Shown here piece after piece: positions 42,401-51,400 of a DNA stretch of 64,000 nt. A program made the translations under genes and the position numbers. Under the pieces are notes generated by a model. It did not search any database, was not told the DNA's origin, and was given only the letters and a program-made list of their open reading frames with translations. Each line of letters opens with the position of its first letter. Within the stretch, counting starts at the first letter, position 1. This DNA comes from Struthidea cinerea (Eukaryota; Chordata; Aves; Passeriformes; Corcoracidae): contig VZTI01002048.1 of the NCBI GenBank assembly GCA_013397865.1, positions 248,001 to 312,000 of the forward strand, given 5' to 3'.

Positions 42401-45400
42401 CGATGACACCAGCGTTTCTTTACTAACCTCCCACAGGCTGGCAGCTCTGCTGCATCACACTGTTCTGAACTTTGTTGGCCATGAAGGGCAGTTAAAGGCA
42501 GACTAAAAGTCAAAAGCTGCATACTGAGTTATGTTTTAAGAAGGAACTTCTCTTTTTAAAACTGTCAATTAAATAAATTAAGAAAACATTTCTAATTATA
42601 TGCTTCTACCATGTCAGTTGCTAGTTTTTCAGCTGTTTATGTAAGAGCTTTTATGAAATAGGCATATCATCTAGAGGTAATGATTCCTGTATGTGTTTCA
42701 TCATACTATTTTTTTGTGTGTTTGCTTTGGTTTCAAAGGAATCAAGGCCTCTTGTGATCACGCTGTGGGCATGCACAAGGATGCATGTGTCTCTTCTCCT
42801 TAGAAGTCTGAAGTCATTATCTAACTGACCAAAGATACAAGCTTATTACAAGTTTATTGAATATCAGCTACCAAGCAGAGGGGAAACTGAGGGGAAAACT
42901 GCACCACAAAAGCAACCTCTATTATGTACAAAATCCTCACAGAAGAGGATTAATCACTTTTAATAACATTAATGCTGGAAGACACTTCCACTAGATTTTA
43001 CAACTTATCATGAAAAAAATCTAACAAGAAAACTTAAACCCAAAGGAAAGTAGATTTTATTGGTTCCATGCTCCCACAATTGTTAATGTGGAAGCTGAAT
43101 AAGTTCCTTACTTTGCTTCTCTGGGCATCAGTATCAGTAGTGTAAAGGACAGAAATAGCCACTGCTACTGACTGAAAAGGCATTTAGTATGAAGTAACTT
43201 TTAAACAAGTGAAGAAAAAAGACTAAACTAGAAGCTACAGTGACCATATACATTCTATACCAAGAATTATTTTATTTTTTTCTTGCAGGGTGCACCATAT
43301 TCCATCATGCATTTAAATTTTTACTGAAAACACAAGCATATTAACACGGTTGAGTTTTGGATTTTAACGTGGGAATTAGTCTAAGCAAATACACTAAGTT
43401 CTAAAGATAATGAATGTACTGCATGCAAAACCCCAGCGTGAACTGTTGTGGAGTAGGATTTGTACAGGGTTTGCCTACTTCAGAAGTTCCTAAAAAACAG
43501 CAGAGCTCTTCTCAAAGGGAATCTAACAATTCACACCAATAAGATGTTAACTCCCCCTATAAATCCATGGCCATAGGAATGTTTTTTCTAGTACCAGTCT
43601 AAGTTCAAAAATCAGATCTTCTTCCTGAGGTGTCTAACTAAGAATCTTACTACACTGAAGTTATCCCAAGTCCAAGATGCGCTGTTTTATTTACAAATCA
43701 CTCTAAAACAGATACCTAGATTTTTCTTTTCCTCTCTAAAAATCATGGGAATGTAAGTATGACAAGTCAAACCCCTAGGATGCTGCCTGCATGTAATTAA
43801 ATCAGTGTGACTTAGACGGGTCAGCATCTGGCTGTTTTTAATTTAAAATACTTTATGGGAGACAGGAATTAACAGACGATTTCTTCATGTCAGATTTGCA
43901 AGCCTGCAACTAGCCAGCACCCCATAACAACTCTTCCTGTTTCCCATCCCGTTCATTATTGATCGTGAGAATAAGTGGTAAGCATTTTTTGATTCAAAGA
44001 TTTTTTACTAGAAATGTGTGGTTTGTCAAAAAACATCTTTATTAATTGAAATTAGTTGTTTTTAATGAACTCCAGTGAAACCCTGCAGAGGTAACACAGG
44101 AAAATGGCTTCCAGGGTTAACAAACAAAAGCACCTCCAAGTCCAAGGACATCTAGTTTTCCTGGATTTGAAGATCCTAAGGCACCCTTCCACACAACAGC
44201 ATGGATGCAAAACAGCTGCTTGGAAATTTTGCTTGTTTTGCTTCTCCCAGATTTCTCTTTAATAGAAAATTTCAAAATTTCTACTTTTCCTTCTGGAATG
44301 GAATTTAGAAGCTTAGAGGATTGGGTGCATCAGAAATATTGTGCCAACCTGCCATACTTTTGCTAGTTTCGAGGTCAAGCACTGAATATTTGGTCTACTT
44401 CAGACTCTACAGATCTGATGAGTGCTCATCTTCTGCTAACACTTCTGAAGATTTTCCTCTCTTTCGCTGGCAACCTGCTGTTTGCAAACAAAGAGAAATC
44501 AACAACAGAAGCATCCTCTCCAATACACTACAGTAAATGCAGTCAGGAGGGCCGAGGGCCACCCCTCACTCCATCTGATGACACAGTGGAGAGTCACTTG
44601 GCAGCGGTAATGCTGCCAGCACAGAGGCTGCATGTCCACCCAAAGGCAGGTCCGTATGTACCCAATCTGCCTCAACTGCCAGTTCAATTCAAACAGTCAT
44701 AAATGCTGCTCTGATCCAACTAGAGCTTGAAAATAATCACAATGACCACAACTTCCCCTCATGCTTTTCCTTCTTCTATAAGCAGCACGTTTTTCTGACT
44801 CTGGGCCTTGACTCCCTCCTGTCTTTCTTCCCAGCAGTTCTGCATGGGGCACAGATAGCACTTCACTTTGATCCCTCCATAATCTCGTTATGGACTGGCA
44901 ATACCATCAGTACCTGGCTTTGGCATGTATTCCCTGGCCACAGCTGTTTCAGATTTAAAGGTCGGTTTTAATCAGTGGGACTTCACAGAAGGAAGTTAGA
45001 TTTAACCCTGCAAGACAGTGACCTTCAAACCAATTGCAAAACAACCCTAATCTGGCTCATATCAAGCAACCAAGAACGAAGAATCTGTTTTTAGAAAGGG
45101 AGAAACACATTCATAATTAAAGAAATACATTGATAATTAAAGAATGTAAATACTTGAAAGTCATGCCATCTATTCATAATGGCACACACTTCAATAACAT
45201 AGATAACAAATTAACAGAAGACTTTTGAAAGAAAACAGGTTGAATTTTACTTACCTTATTTTTTGATTCAATTCTCTGTCACTGTTGAGAAGAACCGTTT
45301 CCTCCTTCATTTCTTGTTCTGTTGCTACATTATTCCCAAGCCTCTGCTGAGAATTTGCTTCCCATGTACTATCACCACCAACTACCTCCAACTCTGATGT

Positions 45401-48400
45401 TCCTGCAATGCCCGAACTCATGTTCTCAGCAGTGAAGCCTTCTGAAGGAGAACAGCCTTCATATTCAAATGATTTCTGAAGAGGAGTTTCGACCTGAAAT
45501 TCTGTCCAAGTGTCAAGAATCAATTCCTGTGCTACAACAGCTGCCAGTTTTTCACCAGGATGTCCGGACCCTGATTTTGGCATCTCTGTCTTGGCAGAAA
45601 TTTCTTCAGGTGATAAGTCACTTACTTCATTTTGGCCCAATATAATCCAACCCTCATCTTGCCCACAGCTTTCCTGTGATTTCCTTTCACCATCCAGCTT
45701 TTGAGGCACAATAGAAGAACTTTTCTCTTCTAAATGAACAGCGTCCCACCCAGTCCCACAAACAAGGTGATCTTTGCTTTCATCTGAAATGGAGATTGGC
45801 TGAAAGGTATCCAAGGAGCCTGGTGAAAAGCCTTCATGGGATTCTTGAAATGCAAAATTAATTCCACTTCTTTCAAGGTTATCATTTGTTGCAGGTATAC
45901 TTTCCTCCTCAGTAACAAGGATGTAATCCATCTCCAGTAAAGCTGGGAGCACCTGCATCCTCACATCTTCCTTACTCTCTGTACTTTCCAGTTCAGGGCT
46001 CTTAGGGGAATTTCTCAGCTTTTTTTCCCTACAAAGCAGGGAGTCAGTGCCAGCTTCTAAAAGAACAGGCAAATAGAAACTCTTCTTAATTTTTGAATTA
46101 CTGATTTAGTCACCATAATATCCTTTAACCAGTACTGTGAAGTAAAGATCTTCTCAGTTTGCTATGCTCTGTTAATGTGTACTTGAATTTTATAACATCA
46201 TCACCATCATCATTATTGTTAAAGGTTATACATTAACACGGCAATCATTCCCAAGGGACAAACAATTCAGTGTCCCATAGGCTAGGCCCTGTACAAACAA
46301 CAGAAATTATATTCCTACTTCACTGTTTAAAAGCTTTAGATCTGTCTGAGAGAATGACACTAGAGCTCTTTCCACAATACACATTTTGTACATTAGGGAG
46401 ACACACAAACTCCACACTTCACTCAAAGCCTCCTCATTATGCAGTCATACTCCAGACACTTCCTCCTTTTTCCCTCCTACGTATTTGCCCTGGAAAGCAT
46501 ATTTTCTTACCATCACATAATCTTCCATCTCCACCTGGTGGTGAATCGGGATCAGTTGTTTCTGCTTCAGCTTTTCCTGTAACAAAGTCAGAATCTGGAA
46601 GAGTTACTTCAGAAATGGAGAGCGGTGGTATTGAGGTGAGATTTTCCTGAAGGCACTCTGTGGATGTTTCAGACACCTTATCTTCGGTCATCAGGATGCC
46701 TTCTGCACCTTCTGGAGGAGCTGGCAGTGGCAGTCGTTTTTCCAAAGAAAAGCTGTCATAAAATGGCTGCTGTAACAAGAGCTCACCGTTTGCATACTCT
46801 TTGCTGCCAGAGAGTTCAGCATCAAAAGATGCACAGGATGGTGGAGTACACACCGCTGGTGATTGGTCATTGGGTATTTCCTTAAACACAGGAACATCAT
46901 GTTCAATTACAGCTTCATATTCTTCTGTTGTGTCATCAAACAGTTGATTATTTGAATCAGATTCATCACCTACATTACCATCAGGTAGGATGGATTTGGG
47001 AAAGACTGTCTGTTCATCCTTTGATTTCCCTTCTGCTGCCTCACTGCCTAGTAGTGCCAGTACGTTCATTCCATCACATGTGCCTGCCAGGACATTTGTC
47101 ACTGATGTGTTCTTGATACTATGTTCTACCCCTGTGTCAGATTCATCCACACATTCTTCTGACCTATCTAGCTCATCACCAGTTATTGCTGGATGGTCAG
47201 TATCAGAATATTTTACAACTTCACCCCAGGCACCAACTTGTTTTAAGCTTTGTTCTGCCCTATCAGGTTGAGTGAAATCCATGGGAAGCAAATGCATTTG
47301 GGAGGTCACTATCTGAGCTGTATCAGTCGGTGTTCCTTGATGGCTTGCATGAGTGAAACTTTCATGGAACATGTCTTTCGGATCTAAGTATGGCACTTTT
47401 ATAACTTCACTGGCAATTTCAGCTGACTCAGCAAGGTCAGAAACCAGCTTATTTTCTAGACTGTATTCTTCTGGAATTGCAAGTTCAGGAGGCTTCTGAG
47501 GGTTAGAAGAGGTAAATTGATAGAAATCATTGGTCTTTACTGGTTCGTAGTCCTGGGGACGACCATTTTCAGAGTGCGTCTCCACCTTCTGCATTACTAA
47601 CTGACACTCTGACTCAAAATCTGCCTCTTTACTCATATTTGACCTTAAGTGAATGGGCTGACTGTCTTTGTCTTCAGGCTCCACTGCAATCTGAGAAGAT
47701 GCATGCTTAGCTCCATATTCCTGGCACACATCAGGACTGCTTGATGACTCTGAACCATTGTCTCGGTCACAGTGATTTAAAATATCAGGATTTTCACCAT
47801 CTGATTTCATCAAAGAGACAATCTGCTGAGCATTAGTCCACAGGTCAGGTTCCCCTGAAAACTGCTGATTACTTTCTTGTGTATTATCCTGTAAAATATC
47901 TGGGATAAGCGCAGTTTGGGGGACTAAGATATTCCACTCTGGACTTGACTTTTCTGTCATTTCAAAAGATAAGTCTTCTACAGTGAAAGCACCTGGCATG
48001 GAGTTTTGCACTTCTAATCTTTCACAGGTGTCTGCCTGTTGTCCTTGAGGAATGAGACCTGCATTTCCCTCACTGTCTTTTGGCAGATCCAGTACAGTGA
48101 TTGCTTGAACTGATGTATTTGGTATAGTTTGTTCCTCATCTGAGAAAGAATTCTGTGGAGTCAGTTGATTTTCCTCATCTGTAGAAAACAACTTCTCTAT
48201 CAGCTCCTTTTCTTCTCTACCCAGTGTGAAAGAATCAAATTGTTGGAACTGTAAAGTGTCTTTATTTATCTGACCATCAGGGCTATGGACAGAATGTAGT
48301 AGTCTTTTGTTTTCTTTTTCATCAGAGTACAGGAGGGCAGGCTGATTTTTATCATTACCTGTGAAATGTGCTTCTGTTAATTCCTCACCTTGTAAAGGGG

Positions 48401-51400
48401 AATCACAGGAGTCCTCTTTACTGTTTCCTAACTGGTTTGTTACAGAGTGACTTGAAACAGAATACTGATCTTCCAAGTGTTTTTCTTCACAAGGTTGTGA
48501 ACTCCACCACTCTGAACTGTTATCTGGAAAATCAGGTGTTCCTACTGTGGATTTTGGATTACTTCTTAAATCAGCTTCCAGTGACATATTCCACCTATCT
48601 ACAGCTTTTGAAGAATGCTCTTCTTTATCACCAGCAGAAGAAGTCAATGTAGGATCTTTGTTCATTTGATATGAATATAAGTCTTCCCCACTACCTGTTT
48701 TTTCATTGAAAATACTCACTCGCGTTCTTTCCTCAAGTGTTTTACTGTGGCCTGTAGTAGATTCAGGAGTCTTACAATGGTCAGTAAAGTCAACAGTCAC
48801 ACCCTCCTGCAATAGCTTCCTGGCTTCAATTGTTTCAGAATTTTCATTGAAGATTCCTACCAAGACCTTCTCTCCCATCTTAGTTTTTGCACCTAAATTG
48901 TCTTCAGTAGCTTCAGGACTTGCTGCATTGGACTGAACATAATCCTCTCCATTTTCAGATGCTTTGTGCTGGTTGTTTTCACATACTGAATCTTCATGAA
49001 TCACTTCTGGACGTGCCTCTGAATTCTCTGAATCCTCATTTATGTCAGGACTTGATAAAGAAGATACAGTATCATCATCTACATGGGCATTCCAAAAATC
49101 TAAGCTTTTAGGAACTTTGTTCTCTTTGCCACTTGTTTCAAATCCTTCTTTGTATTCATTCCCAAATTCCTTATTTTTACAAGAATCTTCAAGATTTTTA
49201 TTCTTTTTAATCTCCCACATATCCCTGCTTCTTTCGTGATGACTAGCAGCTGGAAGATCTCCCCACACATTCACAGATGCATCGCTTAAATCAGGACTTG
49301 TTCCACTTGAGTGCGTATAATAATTTATTGAATTACTCCACACATTATCTTCTTCCAAATAGCTTTTAATCTGTATATCTTTTGAAAGGCTGCTTGTGGT
49401 ATTTGCTATTTCAAGGACTTCACTTGCCTCAGGACTTGTTCCAGGAGATTGCAAATCTTCAAATGGCTGTGAATCCCAAGCAGTTTGGGGAAAACTGTCA
49501 TTAAGCACTGCAAATGGCTCTTCACAAAGATTATTAGCAGGTTCTAAATTTTCAGAGTTTTCATTTCTCCCAGAACCTATTTCAAATGAAAATGAATTTT
49601 CCACCATAGATATATGTGTAATATCAGGAACACTAACAAATCCTGAAGGACTATTCTTAAACTCATCTGTGACAGAATTTTCATTGGTCCTCATCAGTTC
49701 TGAGCTATTTTTAAAAGATACGAACTCAGAATTACAAATGTCTGGATGGTTAGAAGTCACTTCATGTAAGCATTCTTGCCCTTCTCCCAGAGGTTCTTGT
49801 GGTTTATCCATCAAAGGAATTGATGTGGCTTGGCCACAACCATTCTTTCCAGAGTCATTCCAGACACCTGAGCTGCCAGGCATTTTAGAAGAATTATTTT
49901 CAGGATTATCACTACCCTTGTCAGAACTTTCAGAAATACTTTCCGTCTTTGGACTTGTCACATCCTCCATCACTGTAGCCTCTTTTTCAGCTCCCTCAGA
50001 AAGCAGCTGTAACATTTCACTATAATTGTAATGTTGTGGTAAGGGGTGATTAAAAAATTCATAATTTCTGCCTCCTGCAGAAATACTTGAAGATTCTAAA
50101 CTATTCTGCAACATGTCTTTTCTCTCTTCCTGACTAGCTGGATTGCTTTGATTAGAAAATGACTCATTCTCTGAGATTAACGCTTCCAAACTAACACTAT
50201 TTCTCATTTTTTCTGGGGAAGTGGCAACTTCAGTTGTTGCCTCGTTTTCTTCCAAATCTGTTTTACCTGAAGATTTATTGCCCTCTTGCACTGGTTTCTT
50301 ACAAACGTCATTAATCATCTCCTGTCCACTTGTCTCATGTGTTCTCTTACATTCTTCTCCTTCCTTAGAGATGACAAGGGCATTATCCCAGTCTTCCTCA
50401 TCACCCTGCCGACTCTGTAAACCCCATGAGTTCAGCTGTGGCACTGAATCCTGACTATCCAGCTCTTTATCCATACCAGCAGTGTTTTGTGCTGCATTCT
50501 CACCAAGTATCTCACTCCCTAAGTCACATATTTTCAGATTCAAACCATTCTCAGTTTCTGAAGTTGGTGTAGAGGTGTTTGTGTCATCTACAAGAACACT
50601 GCCCACTGTTCCTGCATTGTCAGCTGCTGCCTGTCTAGTATTTAATTCATTCCGTGATGGTGATAAGTCATGCACTCCTTGATTATACACCAGTGTCACT
50701 CTTCTGTTTTCAGAAACAGGAAAATTATTTTCACTGGTACATGATTCAGTTGAAAAACATAGATCAGCTGTTTGTTCTGAATTAAGAAAAGGTTTAGCAG
50801 AGGCAGAAAGAACCGAAACTTCAGAATTTCTTTCTTGTAACTGGGTGATGTTATTTAGTGGAGTGTTCCAGATATCTGTATTTCTAGTATTTGAAAAAGG
50901 CATATTATTAGGAGATAATGGTTCCTTACGTGATTTCTCAAGTACTTTTGACTCAGCCAAATTTGTGTTCATGAATTTACCAGTAACTGTTTCTTCATCA
51001 AAACCCTTGTCCTCATTCTCTCTTTCATCTTCCACATAGGTAGGTGATATGTATGAATCAGATGTTGAATAATTGGTGTCTGGTGGAGAAACAACTAAAT
51101 CTTCTGTTATATTTGAGGAACTAAGATCCGAGTTTTTGTATAAGAAGGTATCCTCCCATGGCACCACTACTTCTGTTACTTCCTTCCTGATGTTTTTATC
51201 ATACATATTCCAGGTATCTATATTTTCAAATTGTTTTGGTCTACGTTTAGGATCACCAAACACAGTTTTTTCCCCTGTGTTCAGCTTGGAATTATTTTGC
51301 ATATTGTTGAAAACAAAATTTGTGTTTTCAGATTTTCCATGGTCTTCTACTGAATAATAACTTCCTTTATCCCACACTTCCGGATTTTCAGTCTCATTGT

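Larger units (their letters stand above)
25560..45254 (-). other. PRUNE2 large intron (19.7 kb)
   Basis: The largest complete intron (19,695 bp; donor gtaagt, acceptor ctctcag). It separates the exons coding the long acidic region from those coding the BNIP2-like half. Contents recognised: a tetranucleotide repeat (26173-26242), a 46-bp T run (27407-27452), an A run (31331-31347), a 22-bp tandem pair (36794-36837), an LTR-like block (39046-39540), a 21-bp spaced direct repeat (41931-42006) and a CR1 fragment (42064-42310). No conserved coding exon was seen; an alternative first exon for a short isoform could hide here but I cannot identify it. Confidence 0.75.

Noticed and set aside
46270..46650. 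126-codon + strand open frame
   Set aside because: Spans intron and the antisense of the giant exon's end; no homology recognised.
49396..50025. 209-codon open frame on the + strand
   Set aside because: It lies wholly opposite the PRUNE2 giant exon. Antisense of a Ser/Glu/Asp-rich coding region gives few stops; no recognisable protein features.
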